DNA of 42,756 nt from Bacteroidales bacterium. Lineage in GTDB: Bacteria > Bacteroidota > Bacteroidia > Bacteroidales > Lentimicrobiaceae. The first letter of the stretch is position 1; each line of letters starts with the position of its first letter. The notes under the pieces are model-generated. The model worked only from the letters and a program-made list of their open reading frames with translations, was not told the origin of the DNA and did no database searches. The translations under genes and the position numbers were made by a program. Location of the stretch: the NCBI GenBank assembly GCA_024636955.1, contig JAGXGB010000026.1, positions 1 to 42,756 on the forward strand. The letters run 5' to 3'. Shown piece by piece: positions 18,031 to 26,588 of the stretch.

Positions 18031-19194
18031 TTAAGGAATCTTGAGGTAGCTTTTTATATGCTTGTCGGAGATATAATATAGCGTTGTGCCAACAATCATG
18101 CCGATTAGGTAACCGTATGGCAGAAAAGCTGCAATCAGAGCTGTAAGCAGAGCAATGAAGAAGCTCTTTTTTGAGTCGATTATATCCTTGATAAACATCA
18201 TTAGCCACAAACCCTCAAACAGTAGGATTATGCCTAACACTGGCAAAGGAAATATATTAAGTACTAATTGAAAGCTACCGCTGAAGAACAGTCCCAGCAT
18301 TAGAAACAGCGTACCATAAATGAACACAGATCCTCCGGTGCGGGCACCAAAGGCATAATGTCCGGCCATTCCGCCTGAACCATGACAGGTGGGAATGCCA
18401 CCAAGCATTGGGTTGATGATGTTGATGAGCGAATAGGTTAAACTAATCTTTTTCAGAGTGACCTTCTTCTCAGGAAACAAATCTCCGGCTATGCGGTGTG
18501 TTGCTATTATTGAATTACCTATCGACAAGGGGATTTGCGGAAGGGCAAGAATAATGAAGCCTGTGAGGATATCAGTCCAGGTAGGTTTGTACAGTTCGGG
18601 CATCGCAGGTAATACCGGTCGAATATCACCAAGCACATCAAAATGAGTAACAAGGGCATACAGTATGCCAAGCATAATTACAAATATTGCAGGTGGATAT
18701 TTGCGATTTCCCATCAGAACAATAGTAATGATAAAAGCAACGAGAGCAATTAATATACCGTTCCAGGAGTCAGACATCACATACTCTCTGAGCGCTATCA
18801 TTGAAAGTTGTATACCCAAACCAAATTGTATGCCCCTCACCACTACCCTGGGAATATATTTTGCTATCAGGTTAACAGCGCCTGTAACAGTAAGCACCAG
18901 CATCACCAGACCGATTGCCAGACCACCACCATAAATAATTTCAGGTGAAATCTTCTGGGCTATTACAATCATAGCAACCGCTTTCAGAGGCTGCACAGGC
19001 ATAGGAATTCCGTAAAGAAATGCTGTGATAATATGCATAGCCCCATAGGCAATCAACACATTGGCACTATTAAGTCCACTAGCCAGTATCATGCCCACAA
19101 TAAGAGGCAGATCAGTGCCAATATCACCGAATGCACCGGATAATTCATTCCGGTTAATGCTGATTCTTTGTTTTATAAATTGAACTAGTTGCAT
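18031..19194 (-). CDS. MOT1-family molybdate (tungstate) transporter
   Basis: 387 residues with about ten or more membrane helices. Two hallmark motifs of the MOT1 molybdate transporter family are present: PMPVQPLKA at 64-72 and PTCHGSGGMAGHY at 268-280. The family relates to SulP sulfate permeases but lacks their STAS domain, as here. It lies about 2.6 kb from a tungsten/molybdenum aldehyde oxidoreductase on the same strand, so it may supply that enzyme's metal. Tungstate and molybdate cannot be told apart from sequence. A TAATTTTG element (19202-19209, minus) sits only 7 bases before the ATG. Confidence 0.85.
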   Translation of the reverse strand: MQLVQFIKQRISINRNELSGAFGDIGTDLPLIVGMILASGLNSANVLIAYGAMHIITAFLYGIPMPVQPLKAVAMIVIAQKISPEIIYGGGLAIGLVMLVLTVTGAVNLIAKYIPRVVVRGIQFGLGIQLSMIALREYVMSDSWNGILIALVAFIITIVLMGNRKYPPAIFVIMLGILYALVTHFDVLGDIRPVLPAMPELYKPTWTDILTGFIILALPQIPLSIGNSIIATHRIAGDLFPEKKVTLKKISLTYSLINIINPMLGGIPTCHGSGGMAGHYAFGARTGGSVFIYGTLFLMLGLFFSGSFQLVLNIFPLPVLGIILLFEGLWLMMFIKDIIDSKKSFFIALLTALIAAFLPYGYLIGMIVGTTLYYISDKHIKSYLKIP

Positions 19195-19201
19195 GAATCG
19201 G

Positions 19202-19209
19202 CAAAATTA
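19202..19209 (-). promoter_or_regulatory. -7-like element close to the MOT1 gene start
   Basis: TAATTTTG on the minus strand matches TAnnTTTG. It ends 7 bases before the start codon, so a transcript from here would have almost no 5' leader. No good -33 element was seen at the usual spacing. Confidence 0.35.
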
Positions 19210-19269
19210 GTTTAAAAAAGTATCTGAGAAGGTCAAATGCGATTGGTTAACTCTAAATGAACTTTTAGA

Positions 19270-19277
19270 TATCTTTG
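19270..19277 (+). promoter_or_regulatory. -7 element of the ECF sigma gene
   Basis: TATCTTTG matches TAnnTTTG and lies 56 bases upstream of the sigma factor ATG. A TTGG at 19244 is a poorly spaced -33 candidate. Confidence 0.45.
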
Positions 19278-19333
19278 CAAGCATCCGATAGCATAATATA
19301 GCAGGCGGCTTTTATATCAGTAATGAAACCGGG

Positions 19334-19888
19334 ATGCAGCAACTTGACCAAAACAGTTTTGAATCATTGTTCCGCTCTGAATACAAAGGGCTTTGTTTCT
19401 TTGCGCAAATGTATGTAAAGGATAGTGAGGCAGCGCGTGAAATTGTGCAGGATGCATTTCTGGGACTTTGGGAAAAGAGGGAAACAATTGATACTTCCAG
19501 AAACATCAGGTCATATCTTACAACAGGTATCCGCAACAAATGCCTGAACTATCTGCGTGATAACAAGAAGTTCCACACAAACCTCCTGGAAATAGAGAAT
19601 CTTCCAGCAAATGAGGAACAATTTGATTCTATTGATTCTGATCATCTTACTGAGCAGGAGTTGCACACTTCAATACAAACTGCCATAAATGAATTGCCTG
19701 AAAAGTGCAGGGAGGTCTTCCTGCTAAGCCGCAACGAGAATCTTAAATACAGAGAAATCAGTGAAAAATTAGGCATATCGGTAAAAACAGTTGAAGCGCA
19801 AATGTCAAAAGCATTACAATACCTGAGGACCCGCCTGGCGGGCTACCTTAAAATAATGATATTGTTAATTTTATGTCTTAAACAATAA
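19334..19888 (+). CDS. ECF (FecI-like) RNA polymerase sigma factor
   Basis: 184 residues. Sigma region 2 is at about 8-75 (FRSEYKGLCFFAQMYVKDSEAAREIVQDAFLGLW, within the family pattern) and sigma region 4 at about 120-170, with the helix-turn-helix NLKYREISEKLGISVKTVE. Factors of this class are held by a FecR-type membrane anti-sigma factor and released by a TonB-receptor signal. The next genes are exactly such a FecR protein and receptor, so it probably transcribes this cluster. Confidence 0.93.
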   Translation: MQQLDQNSFESLFRSEYKGLCFFAQMYVKDSEAAREIVQDAFLGLWEKRETIDTSRNIRSYLTTGIRNKCLNYLRDNKKFHTNLLEIENLPANEEQFDSIDSDHLTEQELHTSIQTAINELPEKCREVFLLSRNENLKYREISEKLGISVKTVEAQMSKALQYLRTRLAGYLKIMILLILCLKQ

Positions 19889-19933
19889 GGGTAATAGCGG
19901 ACTTAAGTGTATAACTGACGGACTATAAATAAA

Positions 19934-20917
19934 ATGGACGAAAAGAAAACATACTTCAACAACCTGATGGTTAAATATTTTCAAGGTGAAGCATCACCTG
20001 AGGAGATAAACCATCTTTATGACTGGTTGGCTGAAGACCCTATTAACAGGAGTTTATTTGAAGAACAACACCAAACCTGGATGTTGCTTACAAAAGACGC
20101 TATTGCGTCCTTAGATATTGACAAGGAATGGGATAGTTTCTCCTCCCGCATAATAGTTAAAAGGAGAACGAAAGTTATAAGCATGCTGAGTTCATGGAGG
20201 GTAGCAGCATCCATTGTTGTATTTGTGATATCGGCCGCTATACTATATTACCTTATATCCACTCCTGAAATGACGGAAGTTTATGCTGAAGAAGCTAACA
20301 TTGAGCATTTACTGCCCGATGGATCGGTAGTTACTTTATACAAGGGGTCAAAAATTGGATATGCGGCATCGTTCGTTAAAGAAGAGCGCAATGTAACCCT
20401 CGAAGGAGAGGCCAATTTCAATGTGCAACATGATAAGAAACACCCCTTTATAGTATCAGGTAATAATTTAAGGATCATGGTACTTGGCACAGAATTTAAT
20501 GTGAATACCAAGGCTGGCGATGGTGAAATGAACGTAGTACTTGAAACAGGTACGGTGTCTTTGTTTTTTAAAGGCAACGAATCAGAAAACCTGATACTTA
20601 AACCAGGCGAAGCTGCGTTTGTCAATACTGAAGAAAAGAGCATGCAAAAGTCGGTAAATACTAACCCCAACTATAATGCATGGCTAACCGGTAACATCGT
20701 TTTCAATAATACTGCGTTGGAAGAGGTAGAAGAGATACTTGAGAAAGTATATCATGTAGAAATAGTTATGGATGAAAACTTGAAAGATTGCACACTTACT
20801 GCTACCTTTGAAAAGCAATCATTTGACCAGGTAATAAATGTCATCAGCGAAACACTCGGAATTAAGGACAGTCGCAGTAAAGATAACATCATCTATCTCG
20901 ATGGGAATTGCAGGTAA
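19934..20917 (+). CDS. FecR-family anti-sigma factor
   Basis: 327 residues. A cytoplasmic N-terminal part (about 1-85) that should bind the sigma factor is followed by one membrane helix (about 90-110, VAASIVVFVISAAILYYLI), then a periplasmic FecR domain (about 115-220, with LPDGSVVTLYKGSKI and VLGTEFNVNT) and a C-terminal DUF4974-like domain (about 255-325). It is 45 bases after the sigma gene and overlaps the TonB receptor gene by 17 bases, so the three are co-regulated. Confidence 0.92.
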   Translation: MDEKKTYFNNLMVKYFQGEASPEEINHLYDWLAEDPINRSLFEEQHQTWMLLTKDAIASLDIDKEWDSFSSRIIVKRRTKVISMLSSWRVAASIVVFVISAAILYYLISTPEMTEVYAEEANIEHLLPDGSVVTLYKGSKIGYAASFVKEERNVTLEGEANFNVQHDKKHPFIVSGNNLRIMVLGTEFNVNTKAGDGEMNVVLETGTVSLFFKGNESENLILKPGEAAFVNTEEKSMQKSVNTNPNYNAWLTGNIVFNNTALEEVEEILEKVYHVEIVMDENLKDCTLTATFEKQSFDQVINVISETLGIKDSRSKDNIIYLDGNCR

Positions 20918-23564
20918 ACTGATCAAGGCCCTAATCCTGAGTCTGCTGTTTCTCACAATTACCATTTCTCTCAAAGCCCAGAACCTGGATAAGGTAATTA
21001 CCATAGATCTCACTTTACAACCTTTAGTAAACGTACTTAATGAGATCACCAAAAAAGGTGATATCCGGTTTTCATACAATCCTCAAAAAATACCCTTAAG
21101 CGAAGAAGTTACGTTACGGGCCATCAACAAACCTGTAAAGGAAGTGCTTGATGAGTTGCTTACACCTTTGAACATAAGCTATTCTGTCACAGGCAGGCAT
21201 GTGGTGCTTAAAAAAGTAGCTTTATCTCAGAGAGGTGAAGTAGTTAGAAAGCTGCATCTTAATCAGCACACCATCAGTGGATTTATCCGCGACAGCATTA
21301 ATGGTGAAGTAATAATTGGCGCAGGTATTTATGATAAAGTTTCGTTGAAAGGCACTATCTCAAACGCATACGGCTTTTATTCACTAACACTGCCCGAAGG
21401 AGCATACACAATAACATACACTGTGATTGGTTATGCACCACGCAATATACTTATAGAACTGGGGAATGACCGCAGGCTTGACTTGTTCATGCAGGAAACG
21501 TCCATTAAAATGAATGAAGTGGAAATTGTTAGTCAACCTGAATTAGCAGTAATTGACCATGTTGGTGGACAAGTACACCTGTCGTCCATTACGCTTAAAC
21601 GAATGGCTGGCTTTGCAGGTAATACAGATGTGATCAAATCCCTTCAATCAATTCCGGGAATTGCAGGATTCGGTGATGGTTCATCATTTTACTATGTGCG
21701 GGGGGGTGATAAAGATCAAAACCTGATGCTCATAGATGAAGCGCCAATTTTTAACCCTGCTCACCTGTTTGGCTTCTTTTCAGCACTGGCACCCGATGCC
21801 ATAAAAGATGTAAAAGCATACAAAGGGGATTTTCCAGCTTCTTATGGTGGAAGGCTATCATCAGTTATAGATATCAGGGCACGGGATGGTAACCTTAACA
21901 GGCTTGGGGCATCAGGTAATATTGGCCTCTTCACCACTGACCTTACCATTGAAGGCCCAATTATGAAAGAAAAGAGTTCATTTATACTTTCGGCACGACG
22001 TTCAAACCTTAATTGGCTCACCCAAGTCAACAGTCTTAGCGAAAAGTCTTTTACCATAAAGTTTTATGACCTGAATGCAAAGCTAAACATCAAGCTTAAC
22101 GATAAGAACCGCATATTCCTCACTGGCTTTACAGGAAAAGACGACTTCAGCCGCTTATCAGCCGCAACCGTTACTACCTTTGGCCTTAGCTGGAATAATG
22201 CTACCGGAACCATTCGCTGGAACCATCTTTTTAACAACAAGCTCTTCATAAATACTACTGCCATCTTCAGCGAGTATAATTATTACCTGTACATGTCGCG
22301 TGAGCAAGATGACTACTGGACTTCCTCCATCATGACCCGCGCGCTTAAGAGCGACTTATCATGGTTCATTAAACCAGGTAATACCTATCGTGCCGGCATT
22401 GAACTTAGCAACTACCAGTCTAATCCCGGCAATGTACATTTTACTGATGAGCTTACACAAAAAGCTGCACCTCGTGTATCACCATATAATTCGCTGGGCC
22501 TGTCAGGTTACTTTAGCAATGAGCGGATTATAGGTGAAAGAATAACCTTAAAAACCGGATTGCGTGTGAGTTCGTGGAGGAATTTAGGCCCTGCAACTGT
22601 ATATTTCTTTGATGCAGCATATCGCCCGTTTGATACCATTGAGGTACAAAAGAGAAGTTTCTATTCGCCATATATCAATGCTGAACCACGTTTGAATATT
22701 ACGTATAAATTGTCGGGTTCATCATCATTAACAGCAGGGTATAGCCGCACAGCACAGTACCTTCAAATATTATCGAATTCAACCAGTCCATTCACATCAC
22801 TTGATATATGGGCTCCTGCAGGTCCTAACATAAAACCCCAAAAAGCCGACCTTCTAACACTTGGATACTTAAAATCATTTAAGAAACTGCAGTTTAGCAC
22901 TGAGGTATTCTATAAAAAGCTTTACAATCAGATTGATTATAAAGACCATGCAAACATGCTTTATAATCCGCTTATAGAAGGTGAATTACGTTTTGGAGAT
23001 TCTAAATCATACGGACTGGAAGTATTGTTGCGCAAAAACGAAGGAATAATTAGTGGCTGGGTTGGCTACTCCTATTCCAGAGTATTGAAAACTATTGAAT
23101 CTATTAATTCAGGAAAAGAATTCCCTGCATCATTCGATCATCCTAATAGTATTTTTGCCAACGTTCTGCTATCAGTAGCCAGGCGCTTAGATATTACAGC
23201 CGGTTGGGTGTATATGACCGGCTCCCCGTTCACCTCCCCTATCGGATTTATGCAATATAACGGCTCTACTGTTCCAATATATGGAAATAAGAACAACGAC
23301 CGTTATCCGGATTACCACAGGCTCGATCTGTCAATGACAATCAAACTGAACGATCCCAATAAGCGCTTTACGCACAATATAGTATTGTCGGTTTACAATG
23401 CATATGGCAGAAGCAACCCTTTCTCCATCAGCTTCAACAAAATCATGGACGACAGAGGCAATATCCACATCCCTGCTGACCTCAGTGGAGATTTAGAAAT
23501 TATTCCTACCAAAATCTCAGTTGCAGGGGCTATTCCTTCAATAAATTACACCTTTAAGTTCTGA
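20901..23564 (+). CDS. TonB-dependent receptor with signalling N-terminus
   Basis: 887 residues from the ATG at 20901. That start gives a signal peptide ending SLKAQ; an earlier ATG at 20838 would add 21 residues deep inside the FecR gene. Domains in order: STN signalling domain (about 28-95), CarboxypepD_reg-like domain (about 120-205), plug (about 225-330, with YYVRGGDKDQNLMLIDEAP), then a long beta barrel ending in F. The STN domain contacts FecR, so ligand binding can be signalled to the sigma factor. No SusD follows; instead a DUF4249 lipoprotein gene starts 3 bases later. The ligand is unknown: siderophore, peptide or metal complex are all possible. Confidence 0.92.
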   Translation: MGIAGKLIKALILSLLFLTITISLKAQNLDKVITIDLTLQPLVNVLNEITKKGDIRFSYNPQKIPLSEEVTLRAINKPVKEVLDELLTPLNISYSVTGRHVVLKKVALSQRGEVVRKLHLNQHTISGFIRDSINGEVIIGAGIYDKVSLKGTISNAYGFYSLTLPEGAYTITYTVIGYAPRNILIELGNDRRLDLFMQETSIKMNEVEIVSQPELAVIDHVGGQVHLSSITLKRMAGFAGNTDVIKSLQSIPGIAGFGDGSSFYYVRGGDKDQNLMLIDEAPIFNPAHLFGFFSALAPDAIKDVKAYKGDFPASYGGRLSSVIDIRARDGNLNRLGASGNIGLFTTDLTIEGPIMKEKSSFILSARRSNLNWLTQVNSLSEKSFTIKFYDLNAKLNIKLNDKNRIFLTGFTGKDDFSRLSAATVTTFGLSWNNATGTIRWNHLFNNKLFINTTAIFSEYNYYLYMSREQDDYWTSSIMTRALKSDLSWFIKPGNTYRAGIELSNYQSNPGNVHFTDELTQKAAPRVSPYNSLGLSGYFSNERIIGERITLKTGLRVSSWRNLGPATVYFFDAAYRPFDTIEVQKRSFYSPYINAEPRLNITYKLSGSSSLTAGYSRTAQYLQILSNSTSPFTSLDIWAPAGPNIKPQKADLLTLGYLKSFKKLQFSTEVFYKKLYNQIDYKDHANMLYNPLIEGELRFGDSKSYGLEVLLRKNEGIISGWVGYSYSRVLKTIESINSGKEFPASFDHPNSIFANVLLSVARRLDITAGWVYMTGSPFTSPIGFMQYNGSTVPIYGNKNNDRYPDYHRLDLSMTIKLNDPNKRFTHNIVLSVYNAYGRSNPFSISFNKIMDDRGNIHIPADLSGDLEIIPTKISVAGAIPSINYTFKF

Positions 23565-23567
23565 ACC

Positions 23568-24443
23568 ATGAACCGGAGATATAACATAGCCGCATCGTTC
23601 TTACTAACTGTGATTATCATTTTCATTCACACAGGCTGTGAAAGGGAAGTTTCATGGCCTTTAGAAAATATCGAAAATGATTTCGTTGTAGTTGAAGGTG
23701 TCATAACCGATGAATACAAGCATCAAACCATTAAGCTAAACAGGACTATCTCATCACCAAATGAAACTCCTGAGCCGGTTTCAGGCGCAGAAGTACTTAT
23801 TAGCACAGTTGATAGTGTTTACACATTTTCAGAAGATTCAACTGCACCGGGGATTTATAATTCAGTTGTACCGTTTGCAGGAATTGTTGAGAATGAATAC
23901 ACTCTGTTTTTAAATGCAGAAGGTAAGATTATAACAGCTAAAGCAATTATGCCACCAGGGGCTGATTTCCAATTCCTGAGATATAGCCGGCAGGGGAACA
24001 AGGAAATGCTATATAATATAGTGTGGGTGGCCAATCAATATAATGCAGACCGCCCTGCAATGTACGAGATAATGCTCGACTGGTCGATGGTTGCCGGGTA
24101 TGAAAATACATCTTATGATAGTACACATGCAAGGCTGCTTTATTACACACTCCCAACCCTTGATGTTAGTCAAATGTTTGCACCTGCAATGGAAAATGTA
24201 CCTTTTCCACGGGGTACACTAATAACTGAGAAACGATACTCTCTAACTACCCAACACGCTGCATATTTAAGGGCCATGCTTGCTGAAACAAAGTTTCAGG
24301 GTGGTCTCTTCAATTCTGTTCCTTCAAATTTGCCGGTTAACCTGAGTAACAATGGACTAGGCTTTTTTGGCGCATGTGCTGTAACTATCAAAACCAGGAT
24401 TGCTGGCAATGCCCCACAAAGAAATTCAAATGAAGATAAATAG
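23568..24443 (+). CDS. DUF4249-family lipoprotein
   Basis: 291 residues. The lipobox is IHTGC (Cys24). The beta-rich body includes VVVEGVITDEYKHQTIKLNRT and SGAEVLIS, typical of DUF4249 proteins, which regularly follow TonB receptors of this STN type in Bacteroidota. It begins 3 bases after the receptor stop, so the two are surely co-expressed. It is probably an accessory surface or periplasmic lipoprotein helping ligand capture; the exact role is unknown. Confidence 0.85.
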   Translation: MNRRYNIAASFLLTVIIIFIHTGCEREVSWPLENIENDFVVVEGVITDEYKHQTIKLNRTISSPNETPEPVSGAEVLISTVDSVYTFSEDSTAPGIYNSVVPFAGIVENEYTLFLNAEGKIITAKAIMPPGADFQFLRYSRQGNKEMLYNIVWVANQYNADRPAMYEIMLDWSMVAGYENTSYDSTHARLLYYTLPTLDVSQMFAPAMENVPFPRGTLITEKRYSLTTQHAAYLRAMLAETKFQGGLFNSVPSNLPVNLSNNGLGFFGACAVTIKTRIAGNAPQRNSNEDK

Positions 24444-24579
24444 CAAATAAATTATCTCAACTTTAGTGTCTTATTCTGGCTATTTCAACAATTTTTCAAA
24501 ATTTATCTAATCAGAGATCAGGGTATAATAGAGTTTATGTGTATTACATGACAGACAACAAAACCAAAATTAGAAGAAC

Positions 24580-25524
24580 ATGAAAACCACTAAATTATTT
24601 TTTCACGTAGCTATAATTATTGCAATAACAGCGGTCACGCTTTCCTCATGCAAAAAAGATAAGCTCGAGAAGGGGAGTATGGATTATACTTCAGTTTCCA
24701 ACCTGTCAGATGATGAACTAAATGTAGAACAGGTATCAAATGAATCAATGGAAGATGTTGAAGGTTTTCTGAACTACCAGGGAAATGACAACTTTAAATC
24801 AGGTGGCAGGGTTCCATGTAATGCTACTGTTGATTCAACAGAAGTTGTTAACGATACAATTACCATCTATATTACTTATGATGGGCTTTCATGTAATGGT
24901 CGCAGATATCGGACCGGCCAGGTAGAGATCAAAAAGCGCGTGGGAACTCACTTTGGTAGGCCCGGGGCAAGTGTACAAATCAGGCATATAGATTTTACTG
25001 TTAGTGCTCCTAACGGCAGCCGGGCTATGACTATCAACAGCTCAAAGATTTTTACCAATGTTACCGGTGGATTTGTATTTATGCTTGGGCATAATGGCTT
25101 CAACTCATTGGTGCATCGCTTACAGGGCAGAATGAATATCAGCTTCAGTAACGGAACCTCACGCACCTGGCTTGTTGCCCGTCAGAAGACTTTCTCAGGA
25201 ACACGTGGTAACCTGTTGCTTAGTGTTGATGGATTCGGTAGTTCAGGTGATTATACTAATCTGGTTACCTGGGGCACAAACCGCAATGGCGAAGACTTCT
25301 TCACTCAAATTTCTGAATCTATTGTATACAAACAGGCTTGCACATGGGATCCTGTTTCAGGTTCAAAGTTCCACCAAATTCCATCAGCCGATAAAAGTGC
25401 ATTGGTTCTATTTGGATATAACAGTGATCTGCAACCAATCACCGGTGATGAATGCCCTACCCATTACCGTATTGACTGGCAAAACGGTACTTATACAGGA
25501 ACAAGGTTTATCCCTCTGCCATAA
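24580..25524 (+). CDS. Lipoprotein of unknown function
   Basis: 314 residues with lipobox LSSC (Cys24) followed by an acidic, flexible stretch (about 30-75) and a beta-rich domain containing four further cysteines (in RVPCNATV, GLSCNGRRY, KQACTWDP and GDECPTHY), which could form two disulfides in the periplasm. I do not recognise the family. It stands alone, 136 bases after the DUF4249 gene and just before a strong terminator. Confidence 0.7.
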   Translation: MKTTKLFFHVAIIIAITAVTLSSCKKDKLEKGSMDYTSVSNLSDDELNVEQVSNESMEDVEGFLNYQGNDNFKSGGRVPCNATVDSTEVVNDTITIYITYDGLSCNGRRYRTGQVEIKKRVGTHFGRPGASVQIRHIDFTVSAPNGSRAMTINSSKIFTNVTGGFVFMLGHNGFNSLVHRLQGRMNISFSNGTSRTWLVARQKTFSGTRGNLLLSVDGFGSSGDYTNLVTWGTNRNGEDFFTQISESIVYKQACTWDPVSGSKFHQIPSADKSALVLFGYNSDLQPITGDECPTHYRIDWQNGTYTGTRFIPLP

Positions 25525-25581
25525 GAATTAATCCATCACCGCATTGCCTAAGCTATTACCGCATGGGGGCATGCTGAATCT

Positions 25582-25610
25582 AAAGAGACGCAATATTTTG
25601 CGTCTCTTTT
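25582..25610 (+). terminator. Rho-independent terminator
   Basis: A perfect 12-bp stem (25582-25593 with 25598-25609) with a TATT loop ends in a T run, 57 bases after the lipoprotein stop. It separates the receptor/lipoprotein region from the peptide-modification cluster. Confidence 0.85.
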
Positions 25611-25741
25611 ATTTATTTCCTACACCACTTCTGTCCGGTTTATCAGGGTAAACTATGATAAATAATCTCTTTCAAAGTATCTCTTATTTAGATTTTTAAA
25701 AAGAATTAGTGATACTAATGCGCTTTATCGGAAAATTATTG

Positions 25742-25749
25742 TAATTTTG
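25742..25749 (+). promoter_or_regulatory. -7 element upstream of the thioredoxin gene
   Basis: TAATTTTG matches TAnnTTTG and is 62 bases before the ATG of the anchored thioredoxin. The -33 region has no TTTG at good spacing. Confidence 0.5.
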
Positions 25750-25811
25750 CGTCGTCGTAAAAGTTACTTCAAAATCAACAGAATTTCTCAAACAGATCAA
25801 ACTACTAACCA

Positions 25812-26231
25812 ATGTCAATTACAACAATTATAGTATTTGCAATAATAACAGCAATCATTGCTTACTTCTGGTATGCAACTAAGAAAATGAAGAATATGCC
25901 ACTGGTGGCTGAGAACGAGCATATAGTTACATTAACAAATGCCAATATGCAGCATCAGATTAAAAATGGTGTTTCGCTGGTAGATTTTTGGGCTGCATGG
26001 TGTATGCCCTGTAAGATGATGGCGCCGGTAATAAATGATGTTGCACAGGAAGCAGCAGGCAAAGCAAAGATTTGTAAGCTTGATATACAGGAGTTTCAGG
26101 ACATGGCTGCTAAACACTCTGTGAGAAGCATTCCAACAATGATACTTTTCAAGAACGGTAAAGAGATTAACCGCTTTGTTGGAGTTAAATCAAAAGACTT
26201 CCTTATGAATGAACTCAACAAGGTATTATAA
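25812..26231 (+). CDS. Membrane-anchored thioredoxin
   Basis: 139 residues. An N-terminal uncleaved membrane helix (about 3-22) is followed by a full thioredoxin domain (about 35-139) with active site W63-C64-M-P-C67 and the cis-proline in RSIPTMILF. The anchor is followed by lysines (ATKKMKNM), so if the positive-inside rule holds the thioredoxin domain faces the cytoplasm. It heads a run of same-strand genes and is 2 bases before the DUF6132-like gene. It likely gives electrons to a partner in the methyltransferase/radical SAM cluster downstream. Confidence 0.88.
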   Translation: MSITTIIVFAIITAIIAYFWYATKKMKNMPLVAENEHIVTLTNANMQHQIKNGVSLVDFWAAWCMPCKMMAPVINDVAQEAAGKAKICKLDIQEFQDMAAKHSVRSIPTMILFKNGKEINRFVGVKSKDFLMNELNKVL

Positions 26232-26233
26232 TC

Positions 26234-26473
26234 ATGAAGGAAAATTGCGAAACAAATCAGAATTCAAGCACTCTTAAGGAAAAGCTATCATCCCCGCGTT
26301 TCCTCAAAACATTAATTTTTGTTGTTGTGGGTTCATTAGCCGGTTATCTCTACTACTATTTTGTAGGCTGCAATTCCGGCTCATGTGCCATAACCTCAAA
26401 CCCTGTTTCGAGTGTTCTTGCAGGTAGTGCATTAGGTTATTTTATAATTAACCGCCCTTGTCAGGTTTGCTGA
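26234..26473 (+). CDS. Small DUF6132-like membrane protein
   Basis: 79 residues. A soluble N-terminus is followed by two membrane helices (about 24-44 and 58-74) separated by a loop with the motif VGCNSGSCAITSNP; the C-terminus is NRPCQVC. The central Cys-containing motif is what I recall from the DUF6132 family. The two Cys pairs would suit metal or persulfide binding or disulfide exchange with the adjacent thioredoxin. Start is 2 bases after the thioredoxin stop. Confidence 0.75.
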   Translation: MKENCETNQNSSTLKEKLSSPRFLKTLIFVVVGSLAGYLYYYFVGCNSGSCAITSNPVSSVLAGSALGYFIINRPCQVC

Positions 26474-26551
26474 TTATTTTATAAGGGATGCATAACTTTG
26501 GATAGTTGCCTTTGTTACTAATAACAGGAGAGAGCATTTGAAATCATGACA

Positions 26552-26583
26552 TTTGAAAATAAAAAAATATTGAATTATCTTTG
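26552..26583 (+). promoter_or_regulatory. Near-consensus promoter at the methyltransferase start
   Basis: TTTG at 26552-26555, then 20 bases, then TATCTTTG at 26576-26583: a good match to the Bacteroidota -33/-7 consensus. The methyltransferase ATG is only 5 bases beyond, so transcripts from here would begin at or beside the start codon. A second -7-like element, TAACTTTG, is at 26493-26500 and would give a normal leader. Confidence 0.55.
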
Positions 26584-26588
26584 AATAA

